Position numbers and translations under genes: made by a program. 32,959 nt of DNA from positions 1-32,959 of the forward strand of contig JAJBUA010000062.1 of the NCBI GenBank assembly GCA_020860565.1, given 5' to 3'. Source of the DNA: Clostridiales bacterium (GTDB taxonomy: Bacteria; Bacillota; Clostridia; Lachnospirales; Lachnospiraceae). The notes below the pieces were generated by a model. It worked only from the letters and a program-made list of their open reading frames with translations, did no database searches and had not been told where the DNA came from. Position 1 is the stretch's first letter; each line of letters opens with the position of its first letter. Positions 15,866 to 23,332 of this stretch are shown here, in pieces.

Positions 15866-16789
15866 TCACATATTCAGTCCATTGAGTAAAAAGGCACTCC
15901 ACAAAGGTATTGTAATCACGCATAATGCAGTAGTAAAAACAACACTTTTAGCTGCCGCCACCTCATCTGCTTCATATTTTGCTGCCAAAATCGATGTCGT
16001 GCTTCCCGCCGGCGTCGCCGACAACAGTGTGCAAACTCCTACTGCCAGTTTATCTGCCCCGGCAATCCGGCCTCCTGTAAACACCAATAGTGGTATCATC
16101 ACCAGACGAATCCAAGCAAAATAAATCTGATTTTTCCCCATAATACCTTTAAAATCCACTCCGGACAAAACCGTTCCTATATAAACCATCGTCAAGGCCG
16201 TACAGCAATTACTGAGCGATATTATCGTGTCTTTTATTACCCCAGGCAGCGAAATCCGAAACGCCATTATAATCAATCCAATATAAGTAGCAAACATACA
16301 TGGATGCAAAAGCACTTTACGATAAATTTTTCTCTTATCCTGCCCTTTCTGAAAATAAGAAACGCCTGCCGTCCACATCACAACTCTCTGCGGTATTAAA
16401 AATACGGCTGCATACAATAGCCCTGCCTGACCAAATACACCTTCCGCCAACGGATTCCCCATAAATCCAGAATTTGGACAGGCTGTGCCGTATTGATAAA
16501 CCTCTTTTTCTCCAGACGGCATTCTTCGATACATAAATCTTGCAACCATCAGAGACAGCACCTGAACCAGAACAGCCGCAATAAACACCTGCAGAAATTT
16601 CCCCCAGAATCCCTCTGCTAAATCAGCAGAAAATGCCTTAATGATATTACACGGAAGAACAGCATATAAAATAATATCCGTCAGGCATTTTTTTCCCGCA
16701 TCTGTGATAATTCCTTTTTCCCGCATAAGAAAACCGGAAATTATGAGAAGCAGCATCATTCCCATTAAACGATACAAACCAGAAAACAT
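15866..16789 (-). CDS. AEC family transporter (auxin efflux carrier/MleP type)
   Basis: A 307-aa membrane protein with about ten hydrophobic helices. The start FSGLYRLMGMMLLLIISGFL and DIILYAVLPCNIIKAF, plus GTACPNSGFMGNPLAEGVFG in the middle, match bacterial AEC carriers, a group that includes malate and other organic acid permeases. It begins 4 bases after the dehydrogenase stop codon, so the two are probably coupled. With nhaC it gives the operon two carriers, perhaps one for uptake and one for exchange. Substrate unknown. Confidence 0.9.
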   Translation of the reverse strand: MFSGLYRLMGMMLLLIISGFLMREKGIITDAGKKCLTDIILYAVLPCNIIKAFSADLAEGFWGKFLQVFIAAVLVQVLSLMVARFMYRRMPSGEKEVYQYGTACPNSGFMGNPLAEGVFGQAGLLYAAVFLIPQRVVMWTAGVSYFQKGQDKRKIYRKVLLHPCMFATYIGLIIMAFRISLPGVIKDTIISLSNCCTALTMVYIGTVLSGVDFKGIMGKNQIYFAWIRLVMIPLLVFTGGRIAGADKLAVGVCTLLSATPAGSTTSILAAKYEADEVAAAKSVVFTTALCVITIPLWSAFLLNGLNM

Positions 16790-16793
16790 ACCG

Positions 16794-17795
16794 CTATCCT
16801 TTCACAACTTCTTTGTCACAGGAACCTGTTGTTATGTAAGATTCCAGATTTTCAATCGTTGTTTCATTCATATTACTGTCTGCTTCATCCGTAAAGAATG
16901 CGGCATGCGGCGTAAAGATTACATTCGGATGTGCCAAAAGTTTACTCAGAGACGAAATCGGGCAAATATCATACTGTTTTTGCTTTTTCAAAATCCCCTC
17001 TCCTTCTATTACATCCAGGCATACTCCGCCAAGTTTACCACTTTCAATTCCGGCAAGCACAGCATCTGTATCAAATAAACCGCCTCGTGACACATTGATC
17101 AGGATCACCCCATCCTTCATTTTCCGGATTGCCTCCGCATTTACCATGTGATGGTTTTTCTCATTATAAATTGCATGATAAATAATCACATCACACTTTG
17201 CATAAAGATCGTCCAATGTCGTAAACTGAGCGTATTCCTTTACTCTTTCATTGGGGAATGGATCATATGCATACATTTTTCCGGGTCTGAATCCGCTCAG
17301 GCACTGCATCGTTACATAACCGATCCTCCCGGCGCCTACAATTCCTATTGACATATTACGGATTTCTCTTCCCATCAAACCAGCCAGCTGATAATTACCA
17401 TGTTCCACATTCAGAATCTGAGTCCGAAAGTGACGGAGTGCCGCCAGTACGAGCATTACCGTATGTTCCGAGATCGCGTTCGGTGAGTAATATGGCACAT
17501 TTGCTCCCTTCAGCCCATATTTTTTCATTGCCGAAATATTAAAATGATCGTATCCGGTGCAGCAGCAGCATACGTAACGCACTCCATTCTCTGCAATTTT
17601 TTTAAAAAATTCTTCGCCTTCCTGATGATCCGAAGTATAGATCATCGCCTCACATCCAAACTCCTTCAGCTTATCCAGCGTTTCCAAAGTTGGGGGACAA
17701 TCGATCGCAACCAATTCGATGTTGTCATATTTATCCGCATATGGCCGGAACCTTTCCGTACCACCACGCACCGTATTATAAACTGCAACTTTCAT
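16794..17795 (-). CDS. D-isomer specific 2-hydroxyacid dehydrogenase (D-lactate dehydrogenase/VanH-like)
   Basis: NAD-dependent enzyme interconverting a 2-oxo acid and a D-2-hydroxy acid. The Rossmann motif G154-x-G156-x-x-G159 and an acidic D178 (YAYDPFP) point to NAD over NADP. The catalytic set is present: R237 in NVSRGGLFDT, E266 (or E264) in DVIEGEG and H297 in FTPHAAFFTDEA. The NVPYYSPNAISEHTVML segment and the PHAAFFTD ending resemble LdhA, VanH and 2-hydroxyisocaproate dehydrogenases rather than phosphoglycerate dehydrogenase. Odd detail: four Cys in a row at 76-79. The ORF extends six codons upstream to 17813, but AAAGAGG fits the ATG at 17795 (333 aa). First gene of the operon. Confidence 0.92.
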   Translation of the reverse strand: MKVAVYNTVRGGTERFRPYADKYDNIELVAIDCPPTLETLDKLKEFGCEAMIYTSDHQEGEEFFKKIAENGVRYVCCCCTGYDHFNISAMKKYGLKGANVPYYSPNAISEHTVMLVLAALRHFRTQILNVEHGNYQLAGLMGREIRNMSIGIVGAGRIGYVTMQCLSGFRPGKMYAYDPFPNERVKEYAQFTTLDDLYAKCDVIIYHAIYNEKNHHMVNAEAIRKMKDGVILINVSRGGLFDTDAVLAGIESGKLGGVCLDVIEGEGILKKQKQYDICPISSLSKLLAHPNVIFTPHAAFFTDEADSNMNETTIENLESYITTGSCDKEVVKG

Positions 17796-17821
17796 CCCAA
17801 AACCTCTTTCCATCTAAAATC

Positions 17822-17860
17822 AAAAAGGGTACCGAATCATTTCCAATTCGATACCCCTTT
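17822..17860 (-). terminator. Terminator-grade hairpin in the leader of the hydroxyacid operon
   Basis: On the minus strand GGGTATCGAAT (17856-17846) pairs with ATTCGGTACCC (17837-17827), 11 bp with one GU, extended by A-U pairs, then TTTTTGATTTT. It starts only a few bases after the predicted transcription start and ends 27 bases before the dehydrogenase ATG, so the operon must read through it. It could instead end transcripts coming from the regulator gene. Confidence 0.75.
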
Positions 17861-17866
17861 GTACGT

Positions 17867-17877
17867 TGGTAATACTA
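17867..17877. promoter_or_regulatory. Candidate FCD/GntR operator
   Basis: TGGTAATACTA fits the consensus TNGTNNNACNA known for FadR-subfamily regulators. It overlaps the -10 box of the predicted dehydrogenase promoter, and a gene for such a regulator is the next one upstream. Binding here would repress the operon. This is a match to a short consensus, not proof. Confidence 0.5.
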
Positions 17878-17903
17878 TAACATGCCTTTACGTATTGTGT
17901 AAA
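17874..17903 (-). promoter_or_regulatory. Promoter of the 2-hydroxyacid operon
   Basis: TTTACA (17903-17898), 18 bases, then TATAGT (17879-17874). TTACAC with a 17-base spacer is an equivalent reading. Transcription would start near 17867. Confidence 0.6.
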
Positions 17904-17927
17904 AATAAAAACGTTTAAACCTCACGC

Positions 17928-17961
17928 GCATGAAAATAAAAACAATTTCCGGTTTTCATGC
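17928..17961. other. Inverted repeat upstream of the hydroxyacid operon promoter
   Basis: GCATGAAAA (17928-17936) and TTTTCATGC (17953-17961) are perfect 9-base arms separated by 16 bases. The repeat starts 3 bases after the regulator stop codon and lies about 25 bases upstream of the -35 box. It has no T run, so it may be a protein-binding site or a weak 3' hairpin for the regulator mRNA. Confidence 0.5.
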
Positions 17962-17964
17962 ACT

Positions 17965-18654
17965 TTATTGATAAAGATCATAAATGTTTTTCAGATAAAA
18001 CTGCAAATGACTTCTCATCATCTGCTCTGCCCGTTCCTCATCATTATCTGAAAGAGCCTGATAAATACCAATATGTTTATTGAGAACATAACGGCTCCGT
18101 TCATCTCTGGGAATCATAAGCATATGAAAAATTGCGCGGGAACGATACCGCTGTATTGTCTCGTAGATATAGGAATTATCCGATGCCTTTGCGATAATTG
18201 AATGAAACTCATTATCCAGAATCAATTTCTGATAAAAATTATCGCTTGTTGCAGCCTCCTTAAATTCGTCAATATTATGTTTTAACCGCTCCATCTGCTT
18301 CACAGAGATATTTCTCGCGGCAAAATATGCAGCCTTTGGCTCTAAAAGCAGACGGAATTCACAGAAATCAACGTAATCTTTTAACGATATATTTTGCACC
18401 TGAAAACCATTTTTTTCATTATGCTCTAAAAAACCTTCCTGTTCCAGACGAAGCAAAGCATCTCTAACAGGTGTACGGCTCATATCAAAGAGTACGGCCA
18501 GATTTTCCTGCAAAATTTTTTCACCTGGAATCAAACGACCGCGCAGCACTTCTTCCAGTATCATCTCGTACGCCAGTTCTGTGTTTTTCAGAAATGGTTG
18601 CTTCTTTAAGATTGATTCAGACAATACCTGATAATATTTTTTGTCATTAGTCAT
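17965..18654 (-). CDS. GntR family transcriptional regulator, FadR/FCD subfamily
   Basis: A 229-aa regulator with an N-terminal winged helix (about 20-85) showing GEKILQENLAVLFDMSRTPV followed by RDALLRLEQEGFL, and a C-terminal all-helical FCD domain (about 92-225) with the likely metal-ligand signature LDNEFH, then a His in NKHIGIYQAL and another in MMRSHLQF. FCD regulators sense small carboxylic acids, which suits an operon acting on 2-oxo and 2-hydroxy acids. The ORF begins six codons earlier at 18672, but GGGAG sits 5 bases before the ATG at 18654, so that is the start. It reads the same way as the operon and is 64 bases after the flavoprotein gene, so it may be co-transcribed with it. 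Confidence 0.92.
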   Translation of the reverse strand: MTNDKKYYQVLSESILKKQPFLKNTELAYEMILEEVLRGRLIPGEKILQENLAVLFDMSRTPVRDALLRLEQEGFLEHNEKNGFQVQNISLKDYVDFCEFRLLLEPKAAYFAARNISVKQMERLKHNIDEFKEAATSDNFYQKLILDNEFHSIIAKASDNSYIYETIQRYRSRAIFHMLMIPRDERSRYVLNKHIGIYQALSDNDEERAEQMMRSHLQFYLKNIYDLYQ

Positions 18655-18718
18655 AATATCTCCCAATGTCATTCCTGTTTGATTCCTGTGGTTCCCAGCT
18701 CCTGCTTATGGAAATATC

Positions 18719-19339
18719 TTACCGGATAAAATTCGTCTGCCGGCCTCTTTCAGTCTCTGGCAGCGAAATGCCTGTCTCGCGGCCTTTTTCAAAGCATTTC
18801 AGCATCCATGCCAGATTACGCGCCAGGTTACGCATGGTCCGCAGTCCCTCCTCGTCCTGCTCCGCTTCTCCCGGTACACGTCCATGGACATTATTCCAGT
18901 AGGTAGAGCCGACGGTCGGCATCTGCGAGATTCCGAAATATTTATTCAGCACATCAAAGGACGCCGTCGTTCCTCCTCTTCTTGCCACGGCGACTGAGGC
19001 TCCCGGCTTAAACTTGAAAGCACTGCCTCCGCTGTAAAACACCCGATCGAGGAAGGATAAGATCCGTCCGCTTGGATGCGCATAGTAAACCGGTGTCCCA
19101 AATACAAACCCGTCCGCTTCTTTTGCCTTCTGAATGAATTCATTTACCTTGTCATCCTCAAATACACAACCCTTTTCTGTGCACTGTCCGCAGCCGATAC
19201 AATCACGGATGGGACCTCCGCCGATCTGGAAGATCTCATACTCGATCCCTTCTTTCTCAAGCTGCTGACCCACCTCAAGCAGGGAACGATACGTATTGCC
19301 GTTTTGTTTTGAACTTCCGTTTAACATCAGAACCTTCAT
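18719..19339 (-). CDS. Flavodoxin-fold NAD(P)H-dependent oxidoreductase with Fe-S type Cys motif
   Basis: A 206-aa protein of the FMN reductase/iron-sulfur flavoprotein group. The FMN phosphate-binding loop is LNGSSKQNGNT (6-16) and the second flavin segment is FGTPVYYAHPSG. Between them is C47-x2-C50-x2-C53-x4-C58 (CIGCGQCTEKGC), the compact motif that holds a 4Fe-4S cluster in archaeal iron-sulfur flavoproteins; whether a cluster forms here is untested. The open frame starts five codons earlier, but GGAGGT precedes the ATG at 19339. It has its own promoter and lies between the gcv operon and the GntR gene. Electron donor and target are unknown. Confidence 0.87.
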   Translation of the reverse strand: MKVLMLNGSSKQNGNTYRSLLEVGQQLEKEGIEYEIFQIGGGPIRDCIGCGQCTEKGCVFEDDKVNEFIQKAKEADGFVFGTPVYYAHPSGRILSFLDRVFYSGGSAFKFKPGASVAVARRGGTTASFDVLNKYFGISQMPTVGSTYWNNVHGRVPGEAEQDEEGLRTMRNLARNLAWMLKCFEKGRETGISLPETERGRQTNFIR

Positions 19340-19374
19340 CTCAACTACCTCCATTTTGTCTGAATCCGATTCTT

Positions 19375-19403
19375 ATTTTATCAGAGCTTTCGTTATTTGT
19401 CAT
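19375..19403 (-). promoter_or_regulatory. Promoter of the flavoprotein gene
   Basis: ATGACA (19403-19398), a 17-base spacer and TAAAAT (19380-19375), about 35 bases before the start codon. No terminator separates it from lpdA, so read-through from the gcv operon is also possible. Confidence 0.55.
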
Positions 19404-19409
19404 TATGTT

Positions 19410-20801
19410 TTATATCCTCACTGCCTCCGTGATCATCTCGCTGAAGGACGGATGCGGCCGGACGACAGCCGCCATCTGCTCCAACGTCAGCTTTTCCCGA
19501 ATCGCGACGGCAAACTCGCTGACCATGTCAGTCGCACGGGCGCAGAGAAGATGTACGCCGAGGATCACATGGGTATCCGTCTCATAGACGACTTTGATAA
19601 ATCCACGTTCCTGCAGGGTCAGTACGGATTTCCCGTTTGCGGAGCTCAAAATCTTGTGACTCTTTGCCGTGATCCCCCTCACTTTTGCTTCTTCTGCTGT
19701 CAGTCCCACCGAAGCGATCTCCGGACTGGAATAAATACACGACGGGATCAGATCCGGTTCCGCATCAACAGCCCGGCCGGCTATATGACGCACTGCCCGC
19801 AGTCCCTGTGCCGTCGCCGCGTGAGCGAGCTGGATCTGCCCATTCACGTCACCGACTGCATAAATACCGGGGATACTGGTCTCGTACCAGTCATTCACCA
19901 GAATGCGCCCCCGTTCCATCTCCGGCGTACATCCCGCTGAAAATAATCCTCCTGTATAAGCGCGCCGTCCTGTAGCGATCAGCACTGCCTGAGCCGTGCA
20001 GCTGTGTTCTCCATCTTTTTCTGTATAGGTGCAGCAGATGCCTTCCGGCGTCTGCGCCAGTGCGGATACCTTTGCCCCCGTATGGATATCAGCACCCTTT
20101 TTCTTTAACGACAGCTTCAGACTCTGACCGAGTTCCCGATCCATATTAGCAATCAGTGACGGCAGCACCTCCAGGATCGTCACCTTTGTCCCCAACGACT
20201 GTCCGATCCCGGCAAATTCCACGCCGATCACCCCGCCGCCAATGATCAGCAGAGATTCCAGCGGTTCTCCATCGTAAAAGAGGAGGTCGTCGCTGGTCAT
20301 GACGCCGGGCAGATCACTGCCGGGGATCGGCGGGACAGATGGCACACTTCCTGTGGCGATAAGAATATTTTTCGCCTCCAGCAGCGTCTCTGAACCGTCC
20401 GGCGCGGTCACACAAACCTGTTTTTCTTTTCCGGAATCCAGTTCATTTTCCTCATCGGACTGAATCGTCCCTGTCCCCTGATAAACCGGAATCTTCGCCG
20501 CCTTTAGCCGCATCGCAATGCCCTTTTGCAGACTTTCGACTGTCGTTTTTCTATGTTCCTGCAGCATTTTCATATCTACAGACGGTCTGCCTGATACAAT
20601 CCCGAAACGCCCGCATTCCTCTATCTCCCGGTAAACATCCGCCGCATGAATCAGCGTTTTCGTCGGGATACAGCCGCGGTTTAAACAGGTGCCCCCAAGG
20701 ACTTCCTTTTCCACCAGCGCGGCAGAAAGTCCCAGCCTTGCCGCCTCAAAGGCAGCCTCATATCCCCCGGGGCCTGCCCCTATAATAATAAGATCCAACA
20801 T
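19410..20801 (-). CDS. lpdA: Dihydrolipoyl dehydrogenase (glycine cleavage L protein)
   Basis: FAD enzyme that reoxidises the dihydrolipoyl arm of the H protein and passes electrons to NAD+. The FAD-binding GxGxxG is at 8-13 (IIGAGPGGYEAA), the redox disulfide is C39-x4-C44 in GGTCLNRGCIPTK, the NAD-binding loop is IIGGGVIGVEFAG and the catalytic pair is H450/E455 in HPSFSE. At 463 aa it has no N-terminal lipoyl domain. It is the last gene of the gcv operon, 43 bases after lplA; no pyruvate or 2-oxoglutarate dehydrogenase genes are near, which supports assignment to glycine cleavage. Confidence 0.96.
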   Translation of the reverse strand: MLDLIIIGAGPGGYEAAFEAARLGLSAALVEKEVLGGTCLNRGCIPTKTLIHAADVYREIEECGRFGIVSGRPSVDMKMLQEHRKTTVESLQKGIAMRLKAAKIPVYQGTGTIQSDEENELDSGKEKQVCVTAPDGSETLLEAKNILIATGSVPSVPPIPGSDLPGVMTSDDLLFYDGEPLESLLIIGGGVIGVEFAGIGQSLGTKVTILEVLPSLIANMDRELGQSLKLSLKKKGADIHTGAKVSALAQTPEGICCTYTEKDGEHSCTAQAVLIATGRRAYTGGLFSAGCTPEMERGRILVNDWYETSIPGIYAVGDVNGQIQLAHAATAQGLRAVRHIAGRAVDAEPDLIPSCIYSSPEIASVGLTAEEAKVRGITAKSHKILSSANGKSVLTLQERGFIKVVYETDTHVILGVHLLCARATDMVSEFAVAIREKLTLEQMAAVVRPHPSFSEMITEAVRI

Positions 20802-20844
20802 TTTCTATCCTCCTGATCGGATTTACCCGTGCTTACGCCGGTTA

Positions 20845-21861
20845 TTAACATGTCCCACTGCGGGACGAAAAGCCGCCGCGCAACATTGCAGCCAACTCCG
20901 CCCGCACCGTCTCCGGCACATTCCGTTCCGTAAGGATCCGCTCCAGCACACCGCACAGTGCCTCTGCCTCATAAAGACAACCAGCCAGCTGCGCGTCCAC
21001 TCCGTCGAACCATTCCGCCTCCATCGAGTCTGAAGACAGCAATGCTTCTTCAACGATACCGCCATTCACTTTCAACGCCAGTTCCACCTCACCCCAGTCA
21101 AATCTCTGCCCGAACCGGTCGGTAAAAGGAATCTTTCGCCCATATTTCCACTTGCGGGAGGCAAAGCGCTCCCGCAGGCGACCAATCTCGTCCCAATCGA
21201 AGCGTGTTTCATCGAACGTCTCCATTTTCCTTCCATAGACATGAGAAAACGAATCCGTCATCGCCGCCTTCATGGATTCTGTTGTAATCTCCGCGCACAG
21301 AGACGACAGGTTCGTCACCCGTGAACGGACGGACGCGACTCCCCTGGACTCCAGCTTGGCTTTTGACGGATGTAAGAAACGCGACATTGACGCGATATCT
21401 GCATCGAGAAGCAAAGTTCCGTGATGATAATAATAACTGCCGGAGTCATAAAACGCGTTTCCGGAAAATTTCTGCCCCTCCAGTACGATATCATTGCGAC
21501 CGGTCAGCTCTGCCTTCAGACCAAAAGCGGCAACTGCGTCAATGATCACCTGCAGTTGTTTCTCCACATCGGCATTTTCTTTGCGCAGGCAAAAAGTAAA
21601 ATTCAGATTGCCCCGGTCGTGATAGACCGCGCCGCCGCCGGAAAGACGGCGCGCCAGATGGCCGCCGTCCTTTTCCAGTTCTGTCACCCTGCATTCCTTC
21701 CAGCAATTCTGGTTGCGGCCGATGACAACGGTATGTTCATTCTGCCACAGGAAAAGGATGCACTCCTCCGGTCTGGTGTGAAAGGTGAGATACTCTTCAA
21801 TGGCCAGATTCTGATAGGGATCCATCGTTTTACTGGTATAGGATGAAATACGCTCAATCAT
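20845..21861 (-). CDS. lplA: Lipoate-protein ligase
   Basis: Activates free lipoate with ATP and joins it to the lipoyl lysine of acceptor proteins. The lipoate-binding RRLSGGGAVYHD (71-82), the following GNLNFTF and the catalytic K131 in GQKFSGNAF are all present, with a C-terminal accessory domain (about 250-338) as in LplA. The frame opens at a GTG 10 codons upstream (21891), but GGGAG fits the ATG at 21861, giving 338 aa. It lies between gcvPB and lpdA, so its main acceptor is most likely the GcvH encoded in the same operon. No lipoate synthase gene is in the window, which fits lipoate salvage. Confidence 0.95.
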   Translation of the reverse strand: MIERISSYTSKTMDPYQNLAIEEYLTFHTRPEECILFLWQNEHTVVIGRNQNCWKECRVTELEKDGGHLARRLSGGGAVYHDRGNLNFTFCLRKENADVEKQLQVIIDAVAAFGLKAELTGRNDIVLEGQKFSGNAFYDSGSYYYHHGTLLLDADIASMSRFLHPSKAKLESRGVASVRSRVTNLSSLCAEITTESMKAAMTDSFSHVYGRKMETFDETRFDWDEIGRLRERFASRKWKYGRKIPFTDRFGQRFDWGEVELALKVNGGIVEEALLSSDSMEAEWFDGVDAQLAGCLYEAEALCGVLERILTERNVPETVRAELAAMLRGGFSSRSGTC

Positions 21862-21901
21862 AACAGTCTCCCTTCCATCGTCCTTTCCCACAGCTTACCC
21901 A

Positions 21902-23332
21902 TCATTCTCTGCAATAACGCACAACCGGCTTTCTCGCTGCCGCCACCTCATCCGGGCGGCCGATCGGCGCCGCCAGCGGATATTCATGCATCCGCTCCGG
22001 CATCTCCTCCGACTGCTTCATCACTTCGATAAAGATCTTCACAGCCTCGTCCAGCGTCTCCCGGCTCTCGGTCTCGGTCGGCTCCACCATCAGCGCCTCA
22101 TGGACAATCAGCGGGAAATACATCGTCGGCGGATGGATGCCGTGATCCAGCAGCGCTTTCGCGATATCCAGAGCAGATACATTACGCTCATGCTTTTCCC
22201 GCTGCAGCGTCATCACAAACTCATGCATGCAGGTATGATCATAGGCCATCTGATAACAGGCTTTTAGTTGATGCATCATATAATTGGCGTTCAGCACCGC
22301 TCCTTCCGCGGCTTCCGGGATTCCCTCGCGTCCCAGTGTGAGGATATAGCACAATGCCCGCACAACCACCAGGAAATTACCGTAAAAGCTATGCACGTTG
22401 CCGACCGCCTGACTGCCTCTCGTCATCTCGTATCCGTCCGCTCCCTTTACCACGCGGATACCCGGCAGGAACTCCTGCAGGAATTTCTTACAGGCCACCG
22501 GCCCGCTGCCCGGACCGCCGCCGCCGTGCGGAGTGGAAAAGGTCTTATGCAGATTCAGATGCATCACATCAAAGCCCATGTCCCCCGGACGGGCAATCCC
22601 CATAATCGCATTGAGGTTTGCTCCGTCATAATAGCACAGGCCGCCGGCTTCATGGACGATGCTCGTAATCTTCGCGATATTCGGATCGAACAGTCCCACG
22701 GTGTTCGGATTGGTCAGCATCAGACCGGCCGTGTCCTCTCCCACAGCAGCGCGCAGCGCTTCCAGATCCACGCACCCATTCGCATCAGACGGAATATTCA
22801 CCACGTCAAAATCTGCCATAGCCGCACTGGCCGGATTGGTTCCATGCGCAGAGTCGGGGACGATAATCTTTGTGCGCTTCTGATCCTGGCGGCTGACATG
22901 ATAGGCCTTAATCACCAGCAGACCGGTAAATTCCCCATGTGCTCCCGCCGCCGGCTGCAGCGTGCAGGCATCCATGCCTGTGATTGCACACAACGCTTTC
23001 TCCGTCTCTCCGATGACCTCCAGACACCCCTGCACATCTGCCGCAGCCTGCAGCGGATGGATCTGGGTAAAGTCTGCAAGAGCCGCGGCCTGGTCATTGA
23101 TCTTCGGATTATATTTCATCGTACAGGAGCCAAGCGGATAAAATCCGTCATTAACACCGTATGCCTGCTTCGCAAGCTCTGTATAATGCCGGCTGATCTC
23201 GGTTTCCGACACTTCCGGCAGCATCGGCTTTTTCTCTCTCCGTGAGACACCCTGGGTGCTGTCCGGCGCTTTGCAGTCCGGGATCAGGTCACAGCCTCTC
23301 CCCGTTCCTCCCAGTTCAAATATCAGCTTCAT
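21902..23332 (-). CDS. gcvPB: Glycine dehydrogenase (decarboxylating) subunit 2
   Basis: C-terminal half of the split P protein, which decarboxylates glycine and passes the aminomethyl group to lipoyl-H protein. The PLP lysine is K263 in NLHKTFSTPHGGGGPGSG; FYPLGSCTMKYNPKIN and VPDSAHGTNPASAAM are family marks. At 476 aa it is the usual size. Its ATG overlaps the gcvPA stop by 4 bases, as expected for two subunits made in equal amounts. Confidence 0.97.
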   Translation of the reverse strand: MKLIFELGGTGRGCDLIPDCKAPDSTQGVSRREKKPMLPEVSETEISRHYTELAKQAYGVNDGFYPLGSCTMKYNPKINDQAAALADFTQIHPLQAAADVQGCLEVIGETEKALCAITGMDACTLQPAAGAHGEFTGLLVIKAYHVSRQDQKRTKIIVPDSAHGTNPASAAMADFDVVNIPSDANGCVDLEALRAAVGEDTAGLMLTNPNTVGLFDPNIAKITSIVHEAGGLCYYDGANLNAIMGIARPGDMGFDVMHLNLHKTFSTPHGGGGPGSGPVACKKFLQEFLPGIRVVKGADGYEMTRGSQAVGNVHSFYGNFLVVVRALCYILTLGREGIPEAAEGAVLNANYMMHQLKACYQMAYDHTCMHEFVMTLQREKHERNVSALDIAKALLDHGIHPPTMYFPLIVHEALMVEPTETESRETLDEAVKIFIEVMKQSEEMPERMHEYPLAAPIGRPDEVAAARKPVVRYCRE

